Shown: positions 52,416 to 64,000 of the stretch, one piece after another | Layout of the letters: the number at the start of each line of letters is the position of its first letter | Position numbering within the stretch: the first letter of the stretch is position 1 | From: Dirofilaria immitis | Lineage: Eukaryota; Nematoda; Chromadorea; Rhabditida; Onchocercidae | Direction of reading: 5' to 3' | DNA: 64,000 nt | Assembly: GCA_024305405.1 (NCBI GenBank) | Contig: JAKNDB010000068.1 | Location: 1,544,501-1,608,500 of the forward strand | Program-made: the position numbers and the translations under genes | The notes under the pieces: generated by a model | Databases searched by the model: none | Told to the model about the DNA's origin: nothing | Seen by the model: the letters and a program-made list of their open reading frames with translations, nothing else

Positions 52416-53306
52416 TCATTTACTAAGTAAATTAGATTCGATAAAAACACCTTCTAATACTAATTCTGACATATATTCTAAAGGTTTATCGTAATGAAGA
52501 CAAGCCGCCATTTTCAAATATTTCCGTGATTCGACTTCTTCCGCATTCTATGATAAAATATCCGTAAATTAATTTTTTCGACTAATTTATATAAATGTAA
52601 ATCATTTACATATGAACTGTTAGCATCAATTGCATTTTTCTTTAGCTCTATAATTCGGAACTATTTGTTAAGTAGAAAAAAAAATTAGAAAAAGAAACTT
52701 TTAGTAATATGATCAAATCAATAGCGAATAGGAAAACGAGAAATAAAAATATAAAACCGGATGAGAGGAAGCCATATGCTTCGATCTTCACGTTAGTGCA
52801 TATATTATATACTTTCTCTTTCTAAATTAAATATTTTCCATTCTTTTGATAAATTAACTTATATATGTCAAGATCATAAATAGAGGAAGGAAATAGATAT
52901 AATCAATATAAGGATTTGTATTCGGAATTTTGAAAAAAAAATAATTCAATATGTACCAAAAATCCATCTATTATAACACTATGTTCCAAATATCTACCGC
53001 ACATCGCATCCATGATAGATCGAATTTCTTCTCCTGATGACATATAAAACTGCAAATTTTATTTAAACTAAAATCATAACAATTTGACTTCTAACAATCA
53101 GAAATCATTTGAAATTTCTATGTTAGCAGTAAATGAAATATTTTGAAAAGACTTACCTCAATGACGGAAAAAACGCAAAAATGGAAATTTCAACTAAATC
53201 AAACATCGCTTCTTCCGTTAAATCTTCCTCCCCAGACAAGCAACGCAGAAACATCAGTAATAATAAAATGGGAAAAGCCAAAACAATACAACCAAATATG
53301 ACGAAT
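52416..53306 (-). CDS. Unrecognised single-pass membrane protein, C-terminal exons
   Basis: Minus-strand exons: 53306-53157 (VIFGCIVLAFPILLLLMFLR, then CLSGEEDLTEEAMFDLVEIS), 53049-52957 (FYMSSGEEIRSIMDAMCGRY, to DGFL) and 52547-52416 (NAEEVESRKYLKMAACLHYD, ending ESNLLSK, TGA). Donors GTAAGT and GTACAT and TTAG/GCAG/ATAG acceptors frame them. The first junction is one base short at a T4 run (53046-53049), like other breaks in the window. An N-terminal hydrophobic segment followed by an acidic, charged region suggests a signal-anchored protein. The start is unseen; an ATG-CAA-GA segment near 53500 before GTAGTA could supply it in phase. It lies 270 bp after the stop of the next gene upstream on the same strand, as in an operon. 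Confidence 0.55.
52797..52914 (+). repeat. Dispersed repeat, inverted partner of 47251-47372
   Basis: It sits in the intron between exons 52957 and 52547 of the minus-strand membrane-protein gene. The reverse complement matches 47251-47372 for about 115 bp. Confidence 0.75.
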
Positions 53307-53578
53307 CTAAAATTGCTCAAACTTCAATAGAATGTATTAAAATCGATTTACTTTAATACTTATCAAATCAATCAACTTATTGTTCGGATTAGACTACTAC
53401 TTTTTCTGTCACTTATATTTTCATTTACTTGATTTGAAGTGATATTCCGTAAATGTATTCCTTATATCACTTATTACTACTCTTGCATTATAATGAGATT
53501 GAAATTTTATAAAGAATAATTTTAATGCTAACTAAAAGAAATAATGAATATTTATTTCAAATAAAAACCAAAAAATAT

Positions 53579-55119
53579 TTACATTTGTCCATTGAATGGC
53601 TTTATTATTTTGATAAGATTTTCATCATCGAAAATTTCAAAATGTTTTTTAGTTTGATTCATTGATAGATTTAATGCTTGAAAATAACGAGTACTTTCTA
53701 TAATGCGTCCAACGAATTTCTTCTGATCACTCCACCAATGTGGCATTAATTGACATGTTTCCCTTAATGGGATCTTTACTTCGACTGATTGAACTATACC
53801 TTAAGATAATATGAGAGAATAAACAATGAAAGGTAGAAATAAAATATCTAACAATGATAAGAGCAAAGAAATGTTATAAGTAAAGATGCATTTTTATAAG
53901 AAGAATAAAAAAAAATGATGAAAATATTGACCATCTTTGATTACAGGTACATGATAAGTAAAACGTAAACAAGGAAATGCATATACAATAATCCAAGCGC
54001 AAAATAGAAGGATAAGAGCAATTAGACGTAAAAACGTATATTGCATACAACTTGGAAAACAATATTTATGTAAAGAATCTTTTTCTGTAAAATATTATTT
54101 ATTAAAAAACATGAAATATATTCGAAATTGCAATAAGAAATTATTTTTACAATTCAGATTTTACAAGAATGATATTAGTATAAAGTATTGAAGTATAAAT
54201 ATTAACGCGTTTTTTAACGTAATGCAAAAGGATGTAAAAATAATAATGAAGTAAGATGAAGATATCATTACTAAAATAAATTTCAATATTCGTTCGTAAT
54301 ATCTCAAATGGTTTTTTTCTTTTAGCTAAATATCACAAAATTTGTTTTTGTTACTTACCGAAATCTTTACTTTGCAATAATTGATTAGTTTTTTCATAAC
54401 TAATTCTTTCCGCTTTCGATGATTTTGTCGATTTCATTTTCCGTTTTATAAGATTTTGTGCAATTGGCTTAAAATTTTCCGGTGTGGAGATTTGTAGTTC
54501 TTCATGTGCAAAATCAGGAAGATCTTCAAATGAATTGTTATGTCTGTTATTCAAATTACTGATATGTCCTGGTTATATTCTGAACATTGATAAAAATCTA
54601 AAGTTAACCTCTATCATCTATCGATCTTCTTTTAATATGTCCTATCACTTATTTTCCTTTTCATTTTTTTCCAAACGTATTATAATAACAAATATTTATC
54701 TAATGATTCGAATGAAAATGAAATTCATTTTTACCTAATGATCGCTAATGAATCGCTATTACCTTGAGTGCTATTGATATGTATTGATGGTAAGGAAGGA
54801 ACTTGATGCTTCATTGAAACTATTTCTATCTTATCATCTTTAAATTTCTCGTCAGCAAACTTCTCTTCCATATTACTGATTGGTTTTTCCTCTTCAGAAC
54901 TTCCGAAATCATATTTGGTAAGCTTCTTTGAGAGTAATTTGTCAGTTTTTGATGATGTTTCTGTTGGATTTGATCTTTTGATTCCACTTCTATCGATTGG
55001 ATTTCTCCAGAATCTGATTTTTGTGTCGAAGAAATAATAGTGCTCTGTTTGCTAGTATAATTCTTCCAAGAAGTCTTTTGAGTCACATCAGATACATTTG
55101 CAGATTTCGGGTTTGTAAT
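53579..55119 (-). CDS. Unrecognised membrane protein with long polar N-terminal region
   Basis: Minus-strand exons: 55119-54763, 54558-54359, 54084-53932 and 53799-53579 (TAA). The last three join in exact phase. The first is Ser/Thr/Lys-rich (KSANVSDVTQKTSWKNY) and, after one missing base at 54976-54979, runs on as LTKYDFGSSEEEKPISNMEE to STQ before GTAATA. Exon 2 is polar (SFEDLPDFAHEELQISTPEN). Exon 3 holds one membrane segment (LRLIALILLFCAWIIVYAF). The final exon is a folded-looking 72 residues with LRETCQLMPHWWSDQKKFVG. A polar region, one membrane span and a small lumenal or external C-terminal domain are predicted. I considered a LEM or lamin-binding nuclear envelope protein but cannot support it. 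More N-terminal exons probably exist (56010-56270, 57197-57335). Confidence 0.6.
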
Positions 55120-56006
55120 CTGTAAAGGTAAATTAAATATTGCATTATTATCATTCTTGTAAATATCGAAATGCAAAGGAAAAAAATTGAAATTTAATTA
55201 GACAAAATTTTAGCAAACATTTGATCCAACATTTTTCCGATTATTTTTCATAATAACGATATACGACCGATCATGCACAAATGACCAATATTTGACAATA
55301 AATCGATCAAATAAAACTCATATTTTTTTGTATAATATATTTTAATTAATTTGCATAATTCTATAAATGATCCGATAAATATAATTAATACTAGTAATCA
55401 TTTTCCCCAATATTTATTTCCTCTTTTAGATTCTGCATGTAATTATTAGAGATTGGGAATTTCAACGAATTTTTTGTGATAGACAACGAAATACCGTTTA
55501 TAATCTATAAAAATTATTTTGTCGAAAATATCTAACTCTTTAAGAAATGATATGATTCATTGGAATCGAATAAAAGTCTTATCAGCAGTTAATTTAATTA
55601 TCTAATCATATTGCAAAAAATTGCATAAATTCCTCATAATAATGAAATATAGTTTTATAAATTTTTACTAGTTTTTTATGTAGTTTTAAACTTTTCAGTT
55701 GTTTTTTTCTTTTAATTTTTCAACTTGAAAGATAATAACACGTATCTTGAATTGATTCATAAAATGATGTTTTAAAATTTTTTGCAAAAATTTCGACATT
55801 GAAGTATGAGAAGAAAGGGAAGGAAAAACATTTTGTTTGATGAATTTTTCTCTTATAATTACTATATATATTGGATGAATATTTCTACGACTGAATTGAA
55901 TATGCTCAAGTTAATTTTAAATAAATTAAATTATTTTCAATATTGTTCATATCAATTTCAATTTAATCTTAGAAGTTAAACAAGAAAATATTTGATATTT
56001 ATTTTA

Positions 56007-56270
<264 letters not shown>

Positions 56271-56598
56271 TACTTTTTCTTCTAACTTTTTGCAAGCCCA
56301 CAATTGTCATTCATTCTATGAATATGGCCAAATTGAGAAATTTAACTTTAAGTAGTCTGAAAAAACAAAAGAAAAAAACGAAGACTTATTGTAACTGAAA
56401 TTTGACATTAATTTTTGATCTTTTTCATATATATTCATTGTTTTGCATCCTTTGATTTTTTTCTTTTTTGTAAGAAAATGTTTGATTATGTATTGATTGA
56501 TCAGTTCATACCATAAATATGAGCAGGAAGAAGACAGGCGAAATATCAATTGATACGATTATCCACTCAAGAATAATATTATTTTCTGTTTGAAAAAT

Positions 56599-56694
56599 AT
56601 GGAAAAAATAGATTCGACAGATCCGATATTATCGACAGAAAAACAGTTACACGTTGAAGTAGCAAATGAAGATAAGCCATCACTACAACCATAA
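56599..56694 (+). CDS. Short possible exon, plus strand
   Basis: A 31-codon frame starts MEKIDSTDPILSTEKQ and ends DKPSLQP before TAA. Composition is protein-like compared with the flanks. No acceptor precedes it and no partner exons were found. Confidence 0.2.
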   Translation: MEKIDSTDPILSTEKQLHVEVANEDKPSLQP

Positions 56695-57113
56695 GAATGT
56701 ATTATAAATCTGATATTTAATTCCTTACAAGAAAAAAAATTATAATCAGTTAATTAATAAATTTACCTACGAAGTGAAGAGTAATAACATCTGTTCATTT
56801 CAGATTGCCAGTAATGATTCACATAAAAATCACGCTGAACAGGATTGCGTATATAGGATTGAATATAAAAATAGGATCAATTTTTAATATCGCGTAATCG
56901 ATTAAATTGAGATTTATTGCTAAATTTTTATTTACTCAAGCGAATATTAAGATCAGCTACCATTTTTCTCTGATCTAATTTGGGCGATAAATAATGTGTT
57001 GGATTGACAAAATATAATTTAAATCATGATATTTTTTTTTGCAATCATTCTCCAATAAAAATTTGAATAAGATGGATTTATTAATTTTATCAAAGGCTAT
57101 ATAATCATCATGA

Positions 57114-57442
<329 letters not shown>

Positions 57443-58312
57443 TAAAAATTGCAAAAAGAGTAAAAAAATTCATACTCGAACGCCATATCGTTCTTCGGAG
57501 TACATATGTGGATGTGCAAATAGGACTTGATTATAAGCACACATAATCGTATTTTTGTATTAGTACTATAAGTAGCTTGTTCGGTTAGTGGCATGTTATG
57601 TTTGAAGAAACCATAAAAATACGTGTTTCATTCCAATGAAACAATTATAAAAATATGTTACCTTTATGAATAAAACAAAAAGTATAAAAGTAAATTTTGA
57701 ATAGGAAAACTAGAAATAAGCATTTATATTTTGCATAAAAATTAATTTTAGTTAGATTTTATCTGAGGTAATCAATTTCTACAAATTTTATTCTTAACAA
57801 ACAGTTATTGGCAATGAATTATTCATTAACAGAAATCATTTGATTAATTCTATTTTACATTTCACAAAAAGTTGAATGATCCGTTGCATTGAAATTATAA
57901 AGATAATCGTGACTTTTATTCGCATAAATTTACATAAATCCGATGATTTTCTATGAAACCATGAAAAAGTTGTCAGTACTCCACAAAATTCATAGTATTA
58001 AAGATTACCAATCTTTTCAAACTCGCTTTTTTTCTATAAATAACTTTTCATTGCTATAAAATTTCCATGATTATGCAAAAAGATTAATAGAAATATAATT
58101 TATTTCATCATAGATGATCGCTTATTCATAGAAATATTTATAATCAGTCTCCAAATAACACTCCAAATCAGTACAGCGTTTATTATTCATTGCGATTTAC
58201 TCTGCGTCGATTTATTTGTTTTGTGAAATATTTTTCCAAAATATCATTCAGAATTACACGGGAATTCACGGGAACTGTAACCATTTGTCGCAGAAATTGC
58301 TTGCAAATTAAT

Positions 58313-58516
58313 ATGTTACTGCCTTATTACTGTCTAATAGCCGCATTACCATTGTGCATCACTCAAGTAATAGTTTATAAATTTTTTTCCGTTTTGGTTT
58401 TTGCTTCATCTATTTTTCTTGTCGCTTTCGAAATAGTCAATATTTTGTGTTTGAATTCACTGCAGCATAACATAAACTTATATAAAAGATTTTTTAATAT
58501 GCACAAATTTTCGTAA
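58313..58516 (+). CDS. Small hydrophobic ORF, copy B
   Basis: This is the counterpart of 49090-49293 with the same 67-residue product. In this copy the frame is also open upstream to about 58190 (FTLRRFICFVKYFSKISF), because a base present in copy A is absent. Coding status is unproven. Confidence 0.25.
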   Translation: MLLPYYCLIAALPLCITQVIVYKFFSVLVFASSIFLVAFEIVNILCLNSLQHNINLYKRFFNMHKFS

Positions 58517-59009
58517 ACAAGTAATAAGGACTTTTGGCTCATTCACTATATGGGGGACTTTTGGACTCTCATCCATTACATGAGGGACTTTTACGCTTAA
58601 CTACTTACTATATGACAAACTTTTAGGCTCAACTACTTACTATCATTTCGCAAACATCACTTCGTCAATTATTTCTTATTTTTCCGCATCATATTATCTC
58701 ATATTCTTATCTCATATTCTCTTTAAATCAGTATAAGAAATAGTTTAGGTTTCAGAATCACACCAAAGATAAATTTTTATCATATTTTATTTTGGATCAA
58801 TCACAGTAAAACAGCAACTGACTTTTTTTTTCAAAATATTATTCTAGTTCTTAGAAAACTATTACGAAGTAACCAATATGTTATTGTTCAAAGATTTTAC
58901 AGCATATGAAATGATATCAATCTAATCTCTTTGCACTATCGAGACTGCTCAAAAATTTAACCAACAAATCAATTAAGTTTATGAAGTGAACCATTTCGAA
59001 TAGTTTCAG

Positions 59010-60175
59010 ATATTAACCGAAAACGATTTATCAGTGCAAGGAAATATAACTGTTCAATTGGATTTAAATGAATACAATCAGACAAATACAAACAAGAAAC
59101 CGTTCAAGTGCGAGACATGCGGTAAAAGATTCATTACACCTAGCAAACTGACTACACATAATCGAACACATACAGGCGAGAAGCCGTTCAAATGCCCTGT
59201 CTGCGATATGAGTTTCAATCAACGCAGTAATCTGAAAAGTCATAGTCGAACACATACAGGCGAGAAACCGTTCAAATGCCCTGTCTGCGATATGAGTTTC
59301 AATCAACGCAGTAATCTGAAAAGTCATAGTCGAACACATACAGGCGAGAAACCGTTCAAATGCCCTGTATGCGATATGAGTTTCAATCAACACAGTAATC
59401 TGAAAAGTCATAGTCGAACACATACAGGCGAGAAGCCGTTCAAATGCCCTGTATGCGATAAGAGTTTCAATCAACGCAGTAGTCTGAAAAGTCATAGTCG
59501 AACACATACAGGCGAGAAACCGTTCAAATGCTCTGTATGCGATAAGAGTTTCAATCAACGCAGCAGTCTGAAAAGTCATAGTCGAACACATACAGGCGAG
59601 AAACCGTTCAAATGCCCTGCATGCGATAAGAGTTTCAAGGAAAGCAGTAGTCTGAAAAGTCATAGTCGAACACATACAGGCGAGAAACCGTTCAAATGCC
59701 CTGTATGCGATATGAGTTTCAATCAACGCAGTAATCTGAAAAGTCATAGTCGAATACATACAGGCGAGAAGCCGTTCAAATGCCCTGAATGCGATAAGAG
59801 TTTCAACCAACGCGCTAATCTGGATCAACATAGTCTAATACATACAAGCGTGAAACCGCACAGGTGCGATGTATGTAATAAGCAATTCATTCAGCGTAGT
59901 AACCTAAAAAGCATTATCAAATACATTTACGTAAGAAACTGCTCGAACGCAATGTGCGCGGTAAAAATTTCAATCAGCCTGTTCAATTGAATTATAAACC
60001 ATGCAAGTTCAACGCTTCTAGCGCAGAATGCAGTGGAAATTGTAATTTGGTAAGAAATAAAAAGAAGCATGAAAATTCAGCTAAATTACCTCATTGCAAC
60101 GCTACAGCATTTACAGTTGACATTATCAACACAACTATATTAATAGCGAAAATAATTTCGTATGTAAAACTGTGA
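59010..60175 (+). CDS. C2H2 zinc-finger gene, copy B (10 fingers, late frameshift)
   Basis: The frame opens after TTTCAG at 59010 ([16 protein letters not shown]) and encodes ten 28-residue C2H2 fingers with HTGEKP linkers. Fingers 2-8 are near copies ([19 protein letters not shown] type). Helix residues vary little: QRSNLKS, QHSNLKS, QRSSLKS, ESSSLKS and QRANLDQ. In finger 10 an A5 run at 59906-59910 (A6 in copy A) shifts the frame, so translation would end at 59990. The normal tail continues in the other frame to TGA at 60175 and there has lost a cysteine (NVRGKNF, versus NVCGKNF in A). A probable sequence-specific nuclear DNA-binding protein. The start exon was not found; the frame lacks an ATG before finger 1. 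Confidence 0.85.
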
Positions 60176-60543
60176 TCATTATTTTACCTTTTATGTTATC
60201 TTTATTATTACTTAATTGACTGTAATGAAAATTGAAGATTTTCTGTTCCAATTAGATTTTCATATTTTATTACTTAAATTTTCATGCGCAATTCATAATA
60301 TTAAATTTTTTAAATAACCTTTACCTACGATCATTATAGTTTCCATCTATAATTCGAAAACGTTTTTGAGATATCTACAAGTTTTGCTCTAGTCGAATTT
60401 TTTTGCTATTGTGAAACTTTAAATTGTCGAACATAACTTTTCTGCTGTTGAGCTGATATGTATAACTTGTTTGCGTGGTACACGAATCGTGATGCCAGGA
60501 AGCTAAAACAAAAAAAAGAGTAGAATTCAATCCAACAGCAGAA

Positions 60544-61151
60544 CCAAACTTGTTATAAATTATTAGTTTAATGAATGGAATAAATAATGTTTATGAAAAT
60601 ATAATGCAATATTAAAAATGGATGCATGAAAAATTCATATTTTGAATGTATATTCAGGAATTAATATTAATTGAATCTCTCTTTCAAATTTAGGCTATAA
60701 TTCAAGTTCAATTTGATGGCTATTCAAGGCAGTTGTGAATACATTTACCCGAGCAATATTATCACATATTGTATTTAATTTCAACATCGACTTTAGCTTT
60801 TCTCTTCCTATATTTTTGCTTCTGCATATTTGATGTCGGAGACATAAAATTTTGTTATAATTTATTTCCTGATATTATCATTTTATTTTTTGTCACTACT
60901 TTTTGGTGTATTTTGCTAGAATTGTGTTACTCAACTCATTTAACACCGAAGCAATAATATTTCTCGGAATTTTTGCCAACTTTGAAGTTATGATAAAGAA
61001 AATTATGCTTCAGTAAAACAGGTCTGAAATGCTGAAATATTTTTACTACTTACAAATATAACTTTTTGCCAGCTAGTTTCCAATTTTAAGGATCAGCTTC
61101 ATCATTTTATAAAATGACCCTTCTCGGAATCGCAGTCTGCTTTCATCGATA
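60544..61151. other. Non-coding, no gene seen
   Basis: This holds the region after the duplication boundary. A 62-codon hydrophobic frame at 60769-60957 has no supporting signals. Confidence 0.5.
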
Positions 61152-61501
61152 ATGTCGCTATTGAAACAGCAACTTACCGAACCATTGGAAACAAACGAAC
61201 AGACAGTCTGCTCAGATATTTCCTATAGTTCAATCACTAGTATAGCAAGTATGCTTAGGTTTCATCATTCTTGTTTTGAAAAAGTTGCAACTAGAAAGCA
61301 TTTTTAGAATGCGACAAATCATAAGCGAAAAGGGATAACTTATGATTCAGGGAAAAAACCATGCTCGAATACTTATATCTACTTTCAGGTATTAATTCTA
61401 ACTTCAAAATGGTGTTTATTTTTTATTGAATTAGATTATTTAAGCTAGCAGGTTATTACTTAGTTCCGTTAGTGAAAGATAATAAAAAGTCTATACCTTA
61501 G
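61152..61501 (+). CDS. Unrecognised gene, 5' exons
   Basis: Exon 61152-61258 starts MSLLKQQLTEPLETNEQTV and ends SITSIASMLR at AG before GTTTCA. Exon 61308-61388 follows TTTTTAG in matching phase, reading RMRQIISEK, then, with one missing A at 61328-61331, GITYDSGKKPCSNTYIYFQ before GTATTA. A third piece from 61445 (LAGYYLVPLVKDNKKSIP) ends in TAG at 61499 and stays open beyond it in frame (MVEFIELLNECQSLK), so its status is unclear. The first two exons look genuinely coding. I do not recognise the protein. Confidence 0.5.
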
Positions 61502-63180
61502 ACTTCCTCAACTATGGTTGAATTTATAGAGTTACTAAACGAATGTCAGAGTTTAAAATATTAAGGATGAAATGAACTTATTTAATTAATGTTTGAGGAA
61601 AACGTTTGCTTCGAAAACAAAGCAATGTTAACGAATCAGTCATATCATCAGATGATGAATAACGTTCTAGTTATCTTTTCCGGGTATTATTGGTGCTAAA
61701 TTTGATCGAAATGATAAAATCCGATGATAATAAGTAAGGCTGGTGCTATTTTAAGAGTGATGTGATTAGTGATAAGAATTTTTACTAAAATTCGCTGCAA
61801 AGTAAATAGTGAAAAGGAATTTTTATTCGATAATAATTAGTACGGTGGTAGTGCTATTCTGGAGTGAAATGATTGATGATTGCTGATAATATTTTTATTG
61901 AAATCCGATGATAATAGATTGAAATGATTAATGATAAGATTTATATCAAAAACTTTATGAAATTTACAGATTTTCTTTTTCGATGATAAAAATAATAAAA
62001 TCATTATTTCAAAATGTGGACATTATCATTTTCTTTTTGCTAATGTTCTTCTATGTCACAAATGGTTTTCGAACACAAAGTGCCGTTGCATTAATGGATT
62101 CTTTTGTGTGATAATTTACTATGATAAAAAAAATAAAATCATTATTTCAAAATGTGGACACTATCATTTTAAAGTAATATCATATATAAAATTTATTCAT
62201 TTCTAAAATTACAGAAAAAAATATTTTTGGCTAATTTTACAATCAAAATAAAAGTGTAAATAAGTGTTGAATTATTCGTAATAAAAATGACGTTTAAATA
62301 TCACAAGTTATATATATTTAAATATTTTAAATTGATTAATAAAATTATTTTTGAATTATGCAATCGAATAATTTAATCACTATCGAAATATGCGATCAAA
62401 TAGTTTGACCTCTGATGATTCGTATTATTCTAATCTGATAGTTTGAATACTCTCGAAATTATCTAATCCTGACATCTAGCCGGATAGCTCGAATTATTTA
62501 GCCGGATAATTCTATATATAGCATCCTTTTTTTCTGGAGATTCAAAGATGTGATGAGAAAATTAGAAAAAAAAATAGAAATAAGCGAAAATAGATAAATT
62601 GAAAATTTGATAATAGATCAAAGACAAATTTTGAAAGAAAGAAACTGAGCAGTGAAAATATTTCAAAATTTAATTAAATTTTTTCTTTGAAAATACGATA
62701 ACAAAAAAATTTATAATCTGCCTGATAAAATGAAAGACCATAGCAGTAATAATAATAATAGTAGTAGTAATAATAATAATAACAATAATAATAATGATAA
62801 CGATAATAATAATAGTAATAATAATTAGTACATTTAATTTAACAGTAAATTAGTATGTTGGGAGCAAAATATTTTTTTCAAGAGTGTTAAATTAAATTGT
62901 AGAAAAAAGATAAAAGATGTTGAAATTTTTGTGAAAAAATTTTCTTGTTTAATTCATCACCCCAATCAGCACAATATAAAATAATTTAATTAAAAGATGG
63001 GTTAATTAGATAATTAGAAATTTTGCTAAGATTTAATATTATTCGAGAATGAGAAAAAAAGATGATTCATTACGAAACGCTGATTACGAAATATCAATTA
63101 ATAATCAAAGATTTTAAAAGTAAAAGATTCTGCATAGTTTAAAATTTATTTAAGTTGAAAAAAACAAAATAAATATCTAA
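61502..63180. other. Non-coding with local repeats
   Basis: Loose repeats of ATAATTAGTACGGTGGTAGT type lie at 61,730-61,920. A 42-bp segment (AATCATTATTTCAAAATGTG) occurs at 61,999 and 62,138. A mixed (AAT)/(AGT) microsatellite spans 62,743-62,828. Confidence 0.55.
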
Positions 63181-63434
63181 TCAAGATAAGTTTTGCTTAT
63201 TTTTTTTTAACTTGATATATTTACAAGATTTGATCAAGACAATAAAAAGGTTTAATTGATTGAGTATAAAATATAACAATAAATATCCCAAAAATTGTAA
63301 TGAAATATTTAAAGTTCTTGTAGTAATTGCTGATGATTGCCCTCGTTTTGATCGTGGACAAATTGGATTATAATTTGATAGCGATCGATGAAATTCTTCA
63401 GCACCACAAAAATTCTTTTTAGTATCATTGAATC
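63181..63434 (-). CDS. Terminal exon of an unrecognised protein with hydrophobic tail
   Basis: After TTTTAG the minus strand is open for 254 nt to TGA. It reads FNDTKKNFCGAEEFHRSLSN, then CPRSKRGQSSAITTR, and a strongly hydrophobic segment (LQFLGYLLLYFILNQLNLFI) before a short lysine-rich end. Two cysteines precede a hydrophobic C-terminus, so a GPI-anchored or single-pass surface protein is possible. Upstream exons would lie beyond 63434, possibly including an open stretch at 63,700-63,810. Confidence 0.45.
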
Positions 63435-64000
63435 CTAAAACAAAAATATTTCGTATTATTTATCATAAAATGAATTCTTTTTTTTTTGAATTAAATTTAA
63501 CAAAAATTGGTCAAAGTTCAACTGTGCTCTTTTTTGAATTGAATTTCGGCCCAAAGAATCGATCAAAGTTTATTTCTGCCTAAAAATAAATTTATAATGT
63601 GAAAATATAATTTTGAAAATAAAAAAATTTTAATTTACTCATCAATTTGGATAAATAATAATATATGGCTATTTATTATCATATCAAATATTATCATAGT
63701 AAAGATTTGATAATAAAATTTATCACATCTTTGTTTGTTGCTAAAATTTCTACTAAAATAAGCGGCAAATAATTTCGAAATCTCATCCAGTTAGTAATTT
63801 TGCAAAATAAAAAAAAAAATTTTAATGAGTTATGCATAATGATATGATAAGAGAGAAAAGATATGAAAGTTTTTTTTTTATACACCAAGAAAATGCTCGA
63901 AATATAGGCAAATCTTAAACGCATAAAAGTTTTTTTTCGAGAAATATCATAAAACTTATGAAAATATTTAAAAATAGGAAAAAAAAGATGCCGGAAATAA

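Noticed and set aside
59064..59831. 255-codon antisense frame opposite the zinc fingers
   Set aside because: It is an 84-bp repeated shadow of the finger codons; the sense strand has the C2H2 motif.

Overview
This is strongly AT-rich eukaryotic DNA with multi-exon genes, short-to-medium introns and TTTNCAG acceptors. The gene families point to a nematode: a transthyretin-like (TTL/ttr) secreted protein, a two-domain ShKT secreted protein, a rabaptin/FYVE coiled-coil protein, and ATG codons sitting a few bases after TTNCAG sites as expected for spliced-leader trans-splicing. The base composition and intron sizes would suit a parasitic spirurine (filaria-like) nematode, but the species cannot be fixed from the window.

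Layout. Bases 1-26,000 are gene-poor and dominated by tandem arrays: a 57-bp unit at 159-500, a 30-bp unit at 6078-6690, a 43-bp unit at 9712-10090, a 49-bp unit at 11171-11685, a 20-bp unit at 13030-13580, a 29-bp unit at 14950-15435, and a pentanucleotide TTTCA array at 22503-22895. There are also a TG/TATG tract, two foldback-like inverted repeats and one long perfect hairpin. Only a small two-exon minus-strand gene (8761-9610), a possible upstream poly-Q exon (11029-11175) and an 84-codon KIX-like ORF (19132-19386) look coding there. Bases 26,200-30,500 hold the end of an unidentified gene followed closely by an 11-exon rabaptin-type FYVE gene. A TTL gene lies at 33,259-34,527. Minus-strand exons of one or two unidentified membrane proteins occupy 37,552-41,592. 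The ShKT gene is at 42,545-44,343.

Bases 48,147-60,543 contain a direct segmental duplication (copy A 48147-50991, copy B 57373-60543). Each copy ends in a C2H2 zinc-finger gene, with 6 full fingers in A and 10 in B. Between the copies lie two unidentified minus-strand membrane-protein genes (57335-53579 and 53306-52416). Further coding exons occur at 61152-61501 (plus) and 63181-63434 (minus).

A property of the whole window is that many otherwise convincing exons carry single-base frame breaks, nearly all in short A/T homopolymers. Recognisable family sequence continues on both sides of each break. This looks more like residual long-read sequencing error than genuine decay, but only read-level data can decide. 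No connected pathway or new defence-type system is evident; the most distinctive content is the duplicated, unequally expanded zinc-finger locus and the unidentified membrane-protein genes.
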